From assembly GCF_019039055.1 (NCBI RefSeq), contig NZ_JAHOPB010000001.1, positions 3,136,001 through 3,200,000 of the forward strand: a DNA stretch of 64,000 nucleotides, written 5' to 3'. The notes beneath the pieces were generated by a model. That model did not search any database. It was not told the origin of the DNA and saw only the letters and a list, made by a program, of their open reading frames with translations. This document shows positions 35,370 through 44,063 of the stretch, in pieces (positions within the stretch are counted from its first letter, which is position 1; every line of letters starts with the position of its first letter). Made by a program: the position numbers and the translations under genes. Origin of the DNA: Reyranella humidisoli. GTDB taxonomy: Bacteria > Pseudomonadota > Alphaproteobacteria > Reyranellales > Reyranellaceae.

Positions 35370-35698
35370 AGTCGGTCCTCGCCTACGGAGCAGCGGCGTT
35401 CCTCGAGATCGCCGGCTGCTTCGCCTTCTGGGCGTGGTTGCGGCTCGGCGCCTCCATCTGGTGGCTGGCGCCGGGTATCGTGGCGCTGGGTCTGTTTGCC
35501 TGGCTGCTCACCTTCATCGAGTCGGACGCGGCGGGCCGCGCCTATGCGGCCTATGGCGGCATCTACATCGCCGCGACGCTCGTCTGGCTGTGGGCCGTCG
35601 AGGGCACGCGGCCCGATCGCTGGGACGTCACCGGCGCGCTGGTCTGCCTGATCGGCGCCGGCATCATTCTTTTCGCGCCGCATCGCGCGACGGGTTAA
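35366..35698 (+). CDS. YnfA family membrane protein, probable CTG start
   Basis: A 110-residue inner-membrane protein of the YnfA (UPF0060) family with four membrane helices; [15 protein letters not shown] near residue 14 and the [17 protein letters not shown] stretch match the family. No ATG, GTG or TTG exists in frame near the expected start. The family's MKTLLLY-like beginning aligns with LKSVLAY, whose first codon CTG overlaps the acyl-CoA dehydrogenase stop (CTGA, 35366-35369). I infer a coupled CTG start. Function is unproven; YnfA relatives have been linked to small-molecule efflux. Confidence 0.85.
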   Translation: MKSVLAYGAAAFLEIAGCFAFWAWLRLGASIWWLAPGIVALGLFAWLLTFIESDAAGRAYAAYGGIYIAATLVWLWAVEGTRPDRWDVTGALVCLIGAGIILFAPHRATG

Positions 35699-35738
35699 CC
35701 TCGGGGCGTTGTTCAATAAACGCCTGAGGAAATTGCCC

Positions 35739-36539
35739 ATGTCCGCACCGCACGTTCTCGCCGAAGTCAAAGACGGCATCGGCTGGATGACGCTCAACCG
35801 TCCCGAATCGCTGAACGCGCTCTCGATGGAAATGCGGGATCTGCTGATCGAACACAGCGCGAAGTTCGAGAAGGATCCGGCGGTGCGCTGCGTGGTGATC
35901 CGTGGCGCCGGCACGCATTTCATGGCGGGTGGCGACATTCGCGGCTTCCACAAGTCGCTGACCGAAGACAAGGAGGCCCATCTCGCGGGCTTCGAGATGC
36001 GGGTGGTTAAGGCGCACCAGGCGATCTACCAGATCCGCCGCATGAACAAGCCGGTCCTGGCCTCGGTGCAGGGCGCCGCGGCAGGCTTCGGCCTGTCGCT
36101 GATCCTGAATTGCGACCTCGCCATCGCGTCCGACGATTCGTTCTTCACGCTGGCCTATCGCCATATCGGCCTGAGTGCCGACGGCGGCGCGACCTACTTC
36201 CTGCCGAGGGTGGTGGGCGAGCGGAAAGCGCTGGAGATCGCGCTGCTCGGCGAACGCTTCACCGCCGAGGAGGCCAAGGCCAACAACATCCTGAACTGGG
36301 TCGTGCCGAAGGATCAGCTCGTCGCCGAGACCGAGAAGATGGCGCGCAAGCTGGCCGACGGTCCCACCTATGCGCTGGGCGTCGCCAAGAAACTGATCCG
36401 CAACTCGTTCGACAATAGCTGGGACGAGCACTCGCATCGCGAGGCCGAGGGCCTGGCAGCCTGCGCCGCGACCGAGGACCATTTCGAGGGGCTGAGCGCC
36501 TTCCTCGAAAAGCGGAAGGCGAAGTTCAAGGGACGCTGA
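35739..36539 (+). CDS. enoyl-CoA hydratase/isomerase family protein, PaaG-like isomerase
   Basis: A 266-residue crotonase-fold protein. The ATG at 35739 has TGAGGA eight bases upstream. Both hydratase glutamates are missing: the first position reads GFGLSL and the second LAYRHIG. The Asp in LSADGG matches the catalytic Asp of PaaG-type and other enoyl-CoA isomerases, followed by the typical ATYFLPR stretch. An isomerase is therefore more likely than a hydratase. It is the last gene of the MerR-led unit. Confidence 0.9.
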   Translation: MSAPHVLAEVKDGIGWMTLNRPESLNALSMEMRDLLIEHSAKFEKDPAVRCVVIRGAGTHFMAGGDIRGFHKSLTEDKEAHLAGFEMRVVKAHQAIYQIRRMNKPVLASVQGAAAGFGLSLILNCDLAIASDDSFFTLAYRHIGLSADGGATYFLPRVVGERKALEIALLGERFTAEEAKANNILNWVVPKDQLVAETEKMARKLADGPTYALGVAKKLIRNSFDNSWDEHSHREAEGLAACAATEDHFEGLSAFLEKRKAKFKGR

Positions 36540-36555
36540 GGAGGGAAGAGCTACT

Positions 36556-36675
36556 CCGTTGTCCCGAGGGGAGCCGCCCGAGGGGCGGCGCGGTCGAGGG
36601 ACCTTTGTCGTCAACATGGATTGTTGACGGTGAAGCAAGGTCCTCGACGCCGCTTTGCTTTGGTCGGGACGACGG
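36556..36675. repeat. complex palindromic intergenic repeat
   Basis: Outer arms CCGTTGTCCCGA (36556-36567) and TCGGGACGACGG (36664-36675) pair at 11 of 12. A middle pair GTCGAGGGACCTTTG / CAAGGTCCTCGAC pairs with bulges, and the inner CGTCAAC / GTTGACG (36609-36615, 36623-36629) is perfect. It lies between convergent genes. Confidence 0.75.
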
Positions 36676-36679
36676 GGTG

Positions 36680-37759
36680 TCACGGCTGGACCACCGTCAT
36701 CCTGAAGGGGCCCGTGTGGATCGCAGCGTAGGCCACGGCGTCGTTTACCTCGTCAAGACTGAAGGCCCTGACCTCGAAATCGTCGAGCTTCACCAGGCCG
36801 GCGCGGATGAGGGCGATCATGCGCGGCGTGGCGTCGGGCGGGTACATCCACTTGCCGATGATTGTGACGCAGTTGCGCATGAGCCAGGCATAGTCCAGCA
36901 CCAGCCCGTCGCCGCTCGCCATGCCCACGCCCCCCATCAGCACGACGCGGCCGTAGGGCCGCACCGTCATCAGCGCGGCGCGCACCTGAAGCGCCGTGGC
37001 CATGGGCGGCAGCAGGTCGAGTACGCAGTCGATCGGGGCGGGAGCGGCTGTCAGTATGCGCTGGCGGTCGGCCCCCTCGTCACCCATCATCTTCACCGTC
37101 CGGACGCGCGGGCCGAGGCGCCGCGCCAGGTCGTTCAGCGCCGCCTCGTTGCGGCCCGTCGCGATCACGCAGCCGGCGCCCATCGCCACGGCCACGGCGA
37201 CAGCGGCGCTGCCGAAGGTGCCGGTCGCGCCATTCACTAGCACCGTCTCGCCTGCCTTGAGGTTCGCGGCCAGGAAGCCCCCGTAGGGCACGAGCAGGGT
37301 GCCGAGGGCGCACCAGGACGGTGCGTCCTCGGGCTCGATCGCGCCGATCGGCGTCACGTTCTCTGTCGGCACGCGGACCTGCTGGGCGAACGAGCCGTCG
37401 TGGAAATACCTCTGCAGCCGCTGGGCATTGACGCTTCCGGCAGTCAGCCCCTGCAGGATGATGTCGGGCGATAGGACATGATCACGAGAGCGTACGGTGG
37501 GATCGCAGTTCACCCAGTCGCCGACGGCGAGATGCGTAGCGTCAGGGCCCGTCGCGCGGACGCGGCCGATGCCGCCGGAGCCGGGGATCATCGGCAACGC
37601 CATCAGGTAGCGGCGCTGGCCGCTGAAGACTTCGTGGGCGTAGCCAAGCACGCGCGCCGCCGAGACGTCGACGATGACCTCGCCCGTGCCCAGCACCGGG
37701 GCGGGCACCGTTTCGACGACGAGGGGCGATCCGAAGGTTTTCAGCACGGCGGCTTTCAT
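36680..37759 (-). CDS. medium-chain dehydrogenase/reductase (zinc-type alcohol dehydrogenase-like)
   Basis: A 359-residue MDR-superfamily enzyme. It has an N-terminal GroES-like domain and a Rossmann domain with NGATGTFGSAAVAVA near residue 181. The usual catalytic-zinc ligands are not in place (VLGYAHEVF where C-G-T-D-xH is expected), so it is probably a zinc-independent reductase of quinone- or enoyl-reductase type. AGGAG precedes the ATG. It is divergent from an XRE-type regulator with 102 bases between, a common arrangement for local control. Confidence 0.9.
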   Translation of the reverse strand: MKAAVLKTFGSPLVVETVPAPVLGTGEVIVDVSAARVLGYAHEVFSGQRRYLMALPMIPGSGGIGRVRATGPDATHLAVGDWVNCDPTVRSRDHVLSPDIILQGLTAGSVNAQRLQRYFHDGSFAQQVRVPTENVTPIGAIEPEDAPSWCALGTLLVPYGGFLAANLKAGETVLVNGATGTFGSAAVAVAVAMGAGCVIATGRNEAALNDLARRLGPRVRTVKMMGDEGADRQRILTAAPAPIDCVLDLLPPMATALQVRAALMTVRPYGRVVLMGGVGMASGDGLVLDYAWLMRNCVTIIGKWMYPPDATPRMIALIRAGLVKLDDFEVRAFSLDEVNDAVAYAAIHTGPFRMTVVQP

Positions 37760-37819
37760 GGGGGGCTCCTTTGGTGTCGGGTGCGCCAGTATCGATGCTC
37801 TCGCGGTGCCTATTCAGAC

Positions 37820-37840
37820 CTGGTATTATCCTGGGATTAG
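37820..37840. promoter_or_regulatory. direct-repeat pair in MDR/regulator intergenic region
   Basis: CTGGTATTAT (37820-37829) and CTGGGATTAG (37831-37840) agree at 8 of 10 bases with an 11-base period, one helical turn. They lie about 22 bases before the regulator start; a candidate regulator binding site. Confidence 0.35.
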
Positions 37841-37861
37841 AACACCCGGATTGACGATGGC

Positions 37862-38644
37862 ATGAAGACCGCGACGGATCCCAATCGCAGCGCTCTCGGC
37901 GACTTTCTGCGCTCGCGCCGGGAGAGGCTCAGCCCCAAGGTCGTGGGTCTTTCGAGCGGGCGTCGTCGCCGGACACCCGGCCTCCGGCGCGAGGAAGTGG
38001 CCGCGCTCGCGGGGATCGGCGTCGACTGGTACATCCGGCTCGAGCAGGGGCGGAGCGTCAACCCGTCCGTCACTACTGTCGACGCACTGGCGCGGGCGCT
38101 CCGCCTCAGCAAGGTCGAGCACGCCCACCTGCGGGCGCTCACAAGCAGCGGCGATCGCCGCGCCTTCGTGCGCGAGACGGTGCCCGAGGCGATCCGCCGC
38201 CTGGTCGAGAGCCTGAAGCAGCCGGCCTATGTCACCGGCCGGCGCTGGGACATCCTCGCCTGGAACAAGGCCGCTGCGGAGGTCTTCGCCTTCGATCGCC
38301 TGGCCGAGGAGGACCGCAACACCCTCATCTGCGTCCTGACGAAGCCCGCCTCGCGACGGGTCTTTGGCGCCGCCTGGGCCGACGAGGCGAAACGCATGGT
38401 GGCGCAGTTCCGGGCCACACACGATCTGTGGGCCGAGGATCCGGCCTTCCTCGATCTTCTGCGCCGCCTGCGCGAGGGCTGCCCGGAGTTTGCGAGCTGG
38501 TGGAGCGCCCATGACGTCCGCGCCGCGGCCGCCGGACGAAAGCGGCTGTGGCATCCCAAGAAGGGGGGCCTCGCCTTCGAACACACGAGCTTCCAGGCCA
38601 ATGACGACCCTGCATTGAAACTCGTCGTCTATACGGCGGTGTAA
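37862..38644 (+). CDS. helix-turn-helix transcriptional regulator with MmyB-like ligand domain
   Basis: A 260-residue regulator. The XRE helix-turn-helix is at residues 10-80 (RRTPGLRREEVAALAGIGVD, then WYIRLEQGR is the hallmark). The C-terminal MmyB-like domain begins near residue 95 (RRWDILAWNKAAAEVF) and ends FEHTSFQANDDPALKLVVYT. MmyB-type domains bind fatty acid-like ligands. It is divergent from the MDR dehydrogenase, which is its likely target. Confidence 0.94.
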   Translation: MKTATDPNRSALGDFLRSRRERLSPKVVGLSSGRRRRTPGLRREEVAALAGIGVDWYIRLEQGRSVNPSVTTVDALARALRLSKVEHAHLRALTSSGDRRAFVRETVPEAIRRLVESLKQPAYVTGRRWDILAWNKAAAEVFAFDRLAEEDRNTLICVLTKPASRRVFGAAWADEAKRMVAQFRATHDLWAEDPAFLDLLRRLREGCPEFASWWSAHDVRAAAAGRKRLWHPKKGGLAFEHTSFQANDDPALKLVVYTAV

Positions 38645-38702
38645 CGGTTGATGCGGCGCGTTGCTGTGTCCAGAGTCCGGTGAAAGCAGGGGAGTAGGAA
38701 AC

Positions 38703-39602
38703 ATGCAGGATCGTCATATCGGCGACGTACGCGTCACCCGCATCGAAGAACAGATGGGGGCGGGCTTTCCGGCCAAGGATTTCTTCCCGGAGTTCGATGC
38801 CGAGGCCTTCAAGGCCGAGCAGCATTGGCTGGCGCCGAGCTATTTCCAGCCCGAGAGCGGGCGGTTGATGACCTCCATCCACTCCTGGCTGCTGCGCACG
38901 GGTAAGCACACCATCCTGGTCGACGCCTGCAGCGGCAACCACAAGCCGCGGCCGGGGATGCCGCGCTTCAACATGCTGAACACGCTGTATCTCGATCGCC
39001 TGCGCGAGGCGGGCGTGCAGCCGGAAGAGATCGACTTCGTGATGTGCACACACCTGCACGTCGATCACGTCGGCTGGAACACGCGGCTGGAGAACGGCAG
39101 GTGGGTGCCGACCTTCCCCAATGCCAAGTACGTGATGTCGCGCACCGACCACGACCACTGGTCGGCGCTCGCGAAGAAGGCCGATACCGAGGTCTACCAG
39201 GTCAACACCTACAACGACTCGGTGCTGCCCATCGTCGAGGCGAGGAAGGCCGAGTTCGTGTCGGGCGTACATGCGATGTGCGGCTGCCTGACGCTGAAGC
39301 CCGCGCCGGGCCACACGCCGGGGCAGATCCGCGTCGACCTCGACTCGCGCGGCAAGCGCGCGATTTTCGCCGGCGACGCGCTGCACAATCCGGTGCAGGT
39401 GCCGCTGTGGAGATGGAACAGCGTCTTCTGCGAGGACCGAGAGCTCGCCCGCCAGTCGCGCCACACGCTGCTGGCCGATTGCGTGGAGCAGGGGGCACTG
39501 CTGATGCCGGCCCATTTCGGCTCGCCGCACGCGGCCTACATCAAGGCCAACGGCGACCGCTTCGAACTCGACTGGGACTACGACAACGCGCGCGGGCGCT
39601 GA
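38703..39602 (+). CDS. MBL fold metallo-hydrolase
   Basis: A 299-residue metallo-beta-lactamase-fold hydrolase. The metal motif THLHVDHVGW (HxHxDH) is near residue 116, with further ligands His in APGHTPGQ, Asp in FAGDAL and His in PAHFGSP. The ATG at 38703 has a GGGGAGTAGG upstream. The group includes N-acyl homoserine lactonase-like and general esterase-like members; the substrate is not predictable. It lies 58 bases after the MmyB-type regulator on the same strand. Confidence 0.92.
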   Translation: MQDRHIGDVRVTRIEEQMGAGFPAKDFFPEFDAEAFKAEQHWLAPSYFQPESGRLMTSIHSWLLRTGKHTILVDACSGNHKPRPGMPRFNMLNTLYLDRLREAGVQPEEIDFVMCTHLHVDHVGWNTRLENGRWVPTFPNAKYVMSRTDHDHWSALAKKADTEVYQVNTYNDSVLPIVEARKAEFVSGVHAMCGCLTLKPAPGHTPGQIRVDLDSRGKRAIFAGDALHNPVQVPLWRWNSVFCEDRELARQSRHTLLADCVEQGALLMPAHFGSPHAAYIKANGDRFELDWDYDNARGR

Positions 39603-39698
39603 GCCGGTCCCACGGGCCGGCACCCGCTTCTTCGGCAAGGCTCCTGGTGGCCGGACAGGGGACCGGGTCTCGCTGCGATAGCCAGGAAGCCTCCCTGA

Positions 39699-40490
39699 CT
39701 AACGCCCCTTCCAGTTGGGCTTGCGCTTCTCGGCGAACGCCTTCGGGCCTTCGACCGTGTCCTCGCTGTGCGCCATGGCGACGAAGGCGGGGTAGTGCTG
39801 GTTGCGCATGCCGATCTCGAGCGACGGCACGTCGAGCGAGCGCATGACGACCTGCTTGGTGGCGCGGACCGACATCGGCGAGCATTCGAGGATCTGGGCG
39901 GCCCACTTCTTGGCCGAGGCCATCAGCTCGGCGTGCGGCACCACCTCGGTGACGAAGCCCAGCTCGTAGCCTTCCTTGGCGCCGACGTGGCGGCCGGTCA
40001 GCATCATGCCCATGGCCTTCTTGAGCGGGATCATGCGGCTGAGGCGCTGCATGCCGCCGGCGCCGGCGGCGAGGCCGACGCGCGGCTCGGGCAGGGCGAA
40101 TTTGGCCTGTTCCGAGGCGATGATGATGTCGCAGGCCAGTGCGATTTCGAAGCCGCCGCCCATCGCGATGCCGTTCACGGCCGCGATCACCGGCTTGTCG
40201 AGGTCGAAGCGGTTGGCGAGGCCGCCGAAGCCCTTGGCCGGATGGACCGGGCGCTTGCCGGTCTTGGCCTGGGTCTCGGCGTGGTACTTGAGGTCGTTGC
40301 CGGCGCAGAAGGCCTTGTCGCCGGCGCCGGTGATGATGGCCACCCAGAGGTCCGGATTGGTCTGGAACTCGTCGAACGCCTCGACCATCTCCTGGTTCGC
40401 CATTGGATGACAGGCGTTGTAGACCTCGGGGCGGTTGATCGTGACGATCATCAGGCGGCCGTCGGTCTCGACTTTGCTGTACTGGCCCAT
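39699..40490 (-). CDS. enoyl-CoA hydratase-related protein
   Basis: A 263-residue crotonase-family protein. Both hydratase glutamates are present (GGGFEIAL and ALPEPRVG), unlike the other crotonases in the window. The oxyanion segment is FCAGNDLK. GGAGGAG precedes the ATG at 40490. It stands alone, convergent with the MBL hydrolase. True enoyl-CoA hydratase activity is likely, chain length unknown. Confidence 0.92.
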   Translation of the reverse strand: MGQYSKVETDGRLMIVTINRPEVYNACHPMANQEMVEAFDEFQTNPDLWVAIITGAGDKAFCAGNDLKYHAETQAKTGKRPVHPAKGFGGLANRFDLDKPVIAAVNGIAMGGGFEIALACDIIIASEQAKFALPEPRVGLAAGAGGMQRLSRMIPLKKAMGMMLTGRHVGAKEGYELGFVTEVVPHAELMASAKKWAAQILECSPMSVRATKQVVMRSLDVPSLEIGMRNQHYPAFVAMAHSEDTVEGPKAFAEKRKPNWKGR

Positions 40491-40580
40491 GGCAAACTCC
40501 TCCTTCTTTTCTGAACGGCGATTTACCGTCCAAAATGCCACGGTGGAAAGCCGGACGATGCGACCCATCTGCATCGTGAA

Positions 40581-41096
40581 ATGACATTTTCACCATTCCG
40601 ACACACCGCCGTCGGCTTCGCCGGGGCGCTCGCGCTGCCGGCGAGCCTCACTTGCGCTGCGACGTTAAACCAGAATCTTCGGACGGGCTCGGAGAGGCCA
40701 CAAATCCTTGTGTCTCCCGCTGATCGGACTTCCGCGCCTCCGGTGCAACCGCATCCCGTCCTGATCGCCGAGGCGAAGAAGCCCCTGCCGGGTGTCAAGA
40801 CATCCGAGCGTCCGGCTACCGCCGCGGAGATCGTCGGCAAGCTGCTGGCGCCGGGCGCATCCAATCCCGACGTGCCTTTGCCGCATCCCGACCTGTCCGA
40901 GCAATTCTCCGCCAGATCCGAATCAGGCGGCCCGTTGAAGGGGCCGACCCCCTATGGTCGCCCGGAGACCGGGGGCGGCGTGCTGGGCTTCCGGATGCCC
41001 ATTCCAGTGGAGCGGAGCGGCAACGGACCCACCACTACATCTAGTCCTGGTGCGATCGGGCCGACGTTGCCGCTCGAGGGGGCTGCGAGGCCCTGA
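40581..41096 (+). CDS. hypothetical secreted proline-rich protein
   Basis: No family recognised. A 171-residue open frame with a possible Sec signal (GFAGALALPASLTCAA, residues 12-27), followed by a low-complexity Pro/Ser/Gly-rich region without clear secondary structure. No good ribosome site is seen ahead of the ATG. Gene orientation fits the space between the divergent hydratase and the OmpA promoter. It could be a spurious frame, since GC-rich DNA readily gives such sequences. Confidence 0.45.
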   Translation: MTFSPFRHTAVGFAGALALPASLTCAATLNQNLRTGSERPQILVSPADRTSAPPVQPHPVLIAEAKKPLPGVKTSERPATAAEIVGKLLAPGASNPDVPLPHPDLSEQFSARSESGGPLKGPTPYGRPETGGGVLGFRMPIPVERSGNGPTTTSSPGAIGPTLPLEGAARP

Positions 41097-41160
41097 TAGG
41101 GCTCACTGTGGCGTCCGGGCCACACGTTCCCGGCGAGTCGGATCGGGCGGGGGGCGCTGG

Positions 41161-41190
41161 TTGCACTGCACCAGAGGTGGTGTGTATATT
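41161..41190 (+). promoter_or_regulatory. sigma-70-like promoter of the OmpA gene
   Basis: TTGCAC (41161-41166), an 18-base spacer and TATATT (41185-41190). This gives a leader of about 75-80 bases before the ATG. Strong expression fits the codon choice of the gene. Confidence 0.6.
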
Positions 41191-41274
41191 CCGCCCAGTT
41201 GGCGAACGAACACAGCCCCGCCAACCTCTATTCAGTTTCAGGTCGACAAGTTTCACGAACGAGGGGAAGAACTC

Positions 41275-42234
41275 ATGAAGAAGGCTCTTCTGGCGGCCGC
41301 CGCCATCGTCGCGCTGCCGCTGGCCGCGCAGGCGCAGTCGCCGCAGCCGGGTCTGTACATTGGTGCCGAGGGCGGCATCAACTGGCTGACGAACTTCACG
41401 GCGAACACGAACATCCCGGCGTTCCCGACGGTGAGCGTGACCCCGCAGCTGGGCTGGATGGCCGGTGGCGTGATCGGTTACGACTTCGTTGGTCCGCGCG
41501 TCGAGCTGGAAGGCATCTATCGCTGGAACCCGACGAACGTCGGCGTCCCGGGCACGGCCGTGAACAACCAGGTCGGCCAGCTCGGCATCATGGCGAACCT
41601 GCTGTACGACTTCATGCCGGGTTCGGTGATCACCCCGTACATCGGCGCCGGCGCCGGTCTGGGTCTGGTCGACGGCAACTCGTCGCTGGGCAGCACGGTG
41701 TTCGCCTATCAGGGCATCATCGGTCTCGGCTGGAACGCCGACACGAACTTCCGCGTGAACCTGGACGGCCGTTACTACGGCACGTCGAACCCGACCGTGA
41801 ACGGCGTGGGTTGGACGAACAACAACTTCAGCATCATGCTGGGCCTGCAGCTCAAGTTCGGTGCGGAGCCGGCCGCTCCGCCGCCGCCGCCGCCGATGGT
41901 CGCTCCGCCGTCGTTCATGGTGTTCTTCGACTGGGATCGCTCGAACCTGTCGGCCCAGGCCCTGAACACGATCAAGCAGGCTGCCGGCGCGTACAAGACC
42001 AAGGGTAACGCCCGCATCACGGCGACGGGTCACACCGACACGTCGGGTGCGCCGGCCTACAACATGGCGCTGTCGCTGCGCCGTGCGAACGCCGTCAAGG
42101 ACGCCCTGGTTCGTGAAGGCGTGCCGGCGACCGCGATCGCGGTGGTTGGCCGTGGCGAGCAGGGTCTGCTGGTTCAGACCGGCCCGAACGTCCGCGAGCC
42201 GCAGAACCGTCGCGTCGAGATCGTCATCCAGTAA
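41275..42234 (+). CDS. OmpA family outer-membrane protein
   Basis: A 319-residue outer-membrane protein. The signal peptide is MKKALLAAAAIVALPLAAQA (residues 1-20). An eight-stranded beta-barrel covers about 25-200 (GLYIGAEGGINWL ... IMLGLQLKFG), then a Pro hinge ([12 protein letters not shown]) and a C-terminal OmpA peptidoglycan-binding domain (FFDWDRSNLS, TGHTDTSGA, RRANAVKDAL, NRRVEIVIQ). Codon choice differs from neighbours (many GGT, CGT, AAC), as in highly expressed genes. GAGGGGAAG precedes the ATG; a strong terminator follows. Confidence 0.95.
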   Translation: MKKALLAAAAIVALPLAAQAQSPQPGLYIGAEGGINWLTNFTANTNIPAFPTVSVTPQLGWMAGGVIGYDFVGPRVELEGIYRWNPTNVGVPGTAVNNQVGQLGIMANLLYDFMPGSVITPYIGAGAGLGLVDGNSSLGSTVFAYQGIIGLGWNADTNFRVNLDGRYYGTSNPTVNGVGWTNNNFSIMLGLQLKFGAEPAAPPPPPPMVAPPSFMVFFDWDRSNLSAQALNTIKQAAGAYKTKGNARITATGHTDTSGAPAYNMALSLRRANAVKDALVREGVPATAIAVVGRGEQGLLVQTGPNVREPQNRRVEIVIQ

Positions 42235-42260
42235 GACGATCCGAAGCACTGGCTTCAGGA

Positions 42261-42284
42261 ACGGCCGGGGGAGACCCCGGCCGT
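42261..42284 (+). terminator. rho-independent terminator after OmpA gene
   Basis: ACGGCCGGGG and CCCCGGCCGT form a perfect ten-base stem with loop GAGA, followed by TTCCATTTT. Confidence 0.88.
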
Positions 42285-42363
42285 TTCCATTTTAGGGCTA
42301 TGCGCTTTTCGGGTTGGCGGGGCCGGGGCAGGCCTCTATATCCGGGCTCAGGAGAGTGAATTC

Positions 42364-43002
42364 ATGTCGCAAGTGTTGATGCCCAAGGCGACCGCCGTCT
42401 GGCTGGTCGAAAACACGACCCTGACGTTCGACCAGATTTCGGCCTTCACCGGCCTGCACCCGCTCGAGATCCAGGCGATCGCGGATGGCGAGGTTGCCGG
42501 CGGCATGACCGGCTACGACCCCACCACCAACGGCCAGCTCACCAAGGAAGAGATCAAGCGCGTCGAGGCCGACGGCAACGCGCGGTTGAAGCTCAGCCCG
42601 CGCGACGTGCCGATGCCGCAGGCGCGCTCCAAGGGGCCGCGCTACACCCCGGTGGCCAAGCGTCAGGACCGTCCCGACGCCATCGCCTGGTTGCTGAAGA
42701 CCCACCCGGAATTGCAGGACAGTCAGGTCGCCAAGCTCGTCGGCTCGACCAAGAGCACGGTGCAGTCCGTCAAGGACCGCTCGCACTGGAACATGCAGAA
42801 CGTCCGCCAGCGCGATCCGGTGACGCTGGGTCTGTGCTCGCTCAAGGACCTGAACGATGCGGTCGACCGCGCGCGCCGCAAGGCCGCCCGGGAAGACGCC
42901 GCTCGCAAGAAGGACTCGGCGAAGTCCGGCGTGGTCGAGGAAGCCCCCGTGGCGGCCGTCGATCCGGCCGAAGCCGACCAGCCCGACGTCGCCGAGCAGT
43001 AG
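42364..43002 (+). CDS. trcR: cell cycle transcriptional regulator TrcR (DUF1013)
   Basis: A 212-residue DUF1013 protein, an alphaproteobacterial family now named TrcR. The core MPKATAVWLVENTTLTFDQI begins at residue 6, and the second helix-turn-helix-like region RPDAIAWLLKTHPELQDSQV near residue 101 is followed by GSTKSTVQSVKDRSHWN. The last 45 residues are charged and low in complexity. In Caulobacter, TrcR acts with RNA polymerase in cell-cycle gene expression. It is convergent with the quinone oxidoreductase. Confidence 0.93.
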   Translation: MSQVLMPKATAVWLVENTTLTFDQISAFTGLHPLEIQAIADGEVAGGMTGYDPTTNGQLTKEEIKRVEADGNARLKLSPRDVPMPQARSKGPRYTPVAKRQDRPDAIAWLLKTHPELQDSQVAKLVGSTKSTVQSVKDRSHWNMQNVRQRDPVTLGLCSLKDLNDAVDRARRKAAREDAARKKDSAKSGVVEEAPVAAVDPAEADQPDVAEQ

Positions 43003-43004
43003 AC

Positions 43005-43997
43005 CTAGACGGTCATCATCACCTTGCCGACATGGTCGGCGCGCTCCAGTTCGGCATGCGCGCCGGCAGCGTCCCGCAGCGGGAACGTCTTGAAGAGGAT
43101 CGGCTTGATCTTGCCGGCCTCGAGCAGCGGCCAGACCTTTTCCTTCAAGCCCCGCGCCATGCGGCCCTTGCTCTCTACGCTCTGAGGGCGGAGCGTCGAG
43201 CCGGTGAGGGTCAGGCGGTTGACCATCAGCATGCCGGCGCTGACCGTCGCCGTCGCGCCGCCCTGGACGGCGATCACGACGCAGCGGCCGTCTAGCTTCA
43301 GCAGCGACAGGTTCTTCGGCAGATAGTCGCCGGCCACCATGTCGAGCACCACGTCGACGCCGCTCGACAGCTTCTTCACCTCGGCCGCCCAGTCATTGTC
43401 CTTGTAGATGATGGCGTGGTCGGCCCCCAGTTCCTTCACCGCCTTCGCCTTCTCCGGCGTGCGCACCGTCGTGAGGACGGTCGCGCCGAACGACTTGGCG
43501 AGCTGGATCGCCGTCGTGCCGATACCGCTCGCGCCACCATGGATGAGCACCGTTTCGCCGGCCTTGAGCTGGCCGCGCTCGAACAGGTTGTGCCACACGG
43601 TGAAGTAGTTCTCGGGCAGGGCCGCGGCATGCAGCATGTCGAAGCCCTTGGGCGGCGGCAGGCATTGCGGCGCCGGCACGATGCAATACTCGGCGTAGGA
43701 GCCGCCCGGCGTCAGCGCGCAGATCGCGTTGCCCAGCTTCCAGCCGGTCACCCCGTCGCCCAGTGCGGCAACGGTGCCAGAGGCCTCGAGGCCCGGCAGG
43801 TCCGAGGCGCCCGGGGGCGGCGCGTAGTTGCCCATGCGCTGGGCGATGTCGGGGCGGTTGACCGCGGTGGCGGCGACCTTGATCAGGATTTCGCCGGCTC
43901 TGGGCAGGGGGACCGGACGGGTCGCCGGCACCAGCACCTCCGGGCCGCCATACTTGGTGATCTCGATACACGTCATCGTGGCGGGCAGGGCACTCAT
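43005..43997 (-). CDS. NAD(P)H-quinone oxidoreductase (MDR family)
   Basis: A 330-residue zinc-free MDR enzyme of the PIG3/quinone oxidoreductase type. The N-terminal GroES domain starts near MTCIEITKYGGPEVL, and the nucleotide motif HGGASGIGTTAIQLAKSFGA is near residue 155. It ends with FPLRDAAGAHAELERADHVGKVM, typical of the group. Its stop is two bases from the TrcR stop, and it is divergent from the DUF1192 gene. This neighbourhood is frequent in alphaproteobacteria. Confidence 0.94.
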   Translation of the reverse strand: MSALPATMTCIEITKYGGPEVLVPATRPVPLPRAGEILIKVAATAVNRPDIAQRMGNYAPPPGASDLPGLEASGTVAALGDGVTGWKLGNAICALTPGGSYAEYCIVPAPQCLPPPKGFDMLHAAALPENYFTVWHNLFERGQLKAGETVLIHGGASGIGTTAIQLAKSFGATVLTTVRTPEKAKAVKELGADHAIIYKDNDWAAEVKKLSSGVDVVLDMVAGDYLPKNLSLLKLDGRCVVIAVQGGATATVSAGMLMVNRLTLTGSTLRPQSVESKGRMARGLKEKVWPLLEAGKIKPILFKTFPLRDAAGAHAELERADHVGKVMMTV

Positions 43998-44063
43998 GGT
44001 CGGCCTTTCGAAGCAGGTGGAGCGATGCTAGTCCTGCCTTAACTGCTTCCGTGGAGACGCGCC

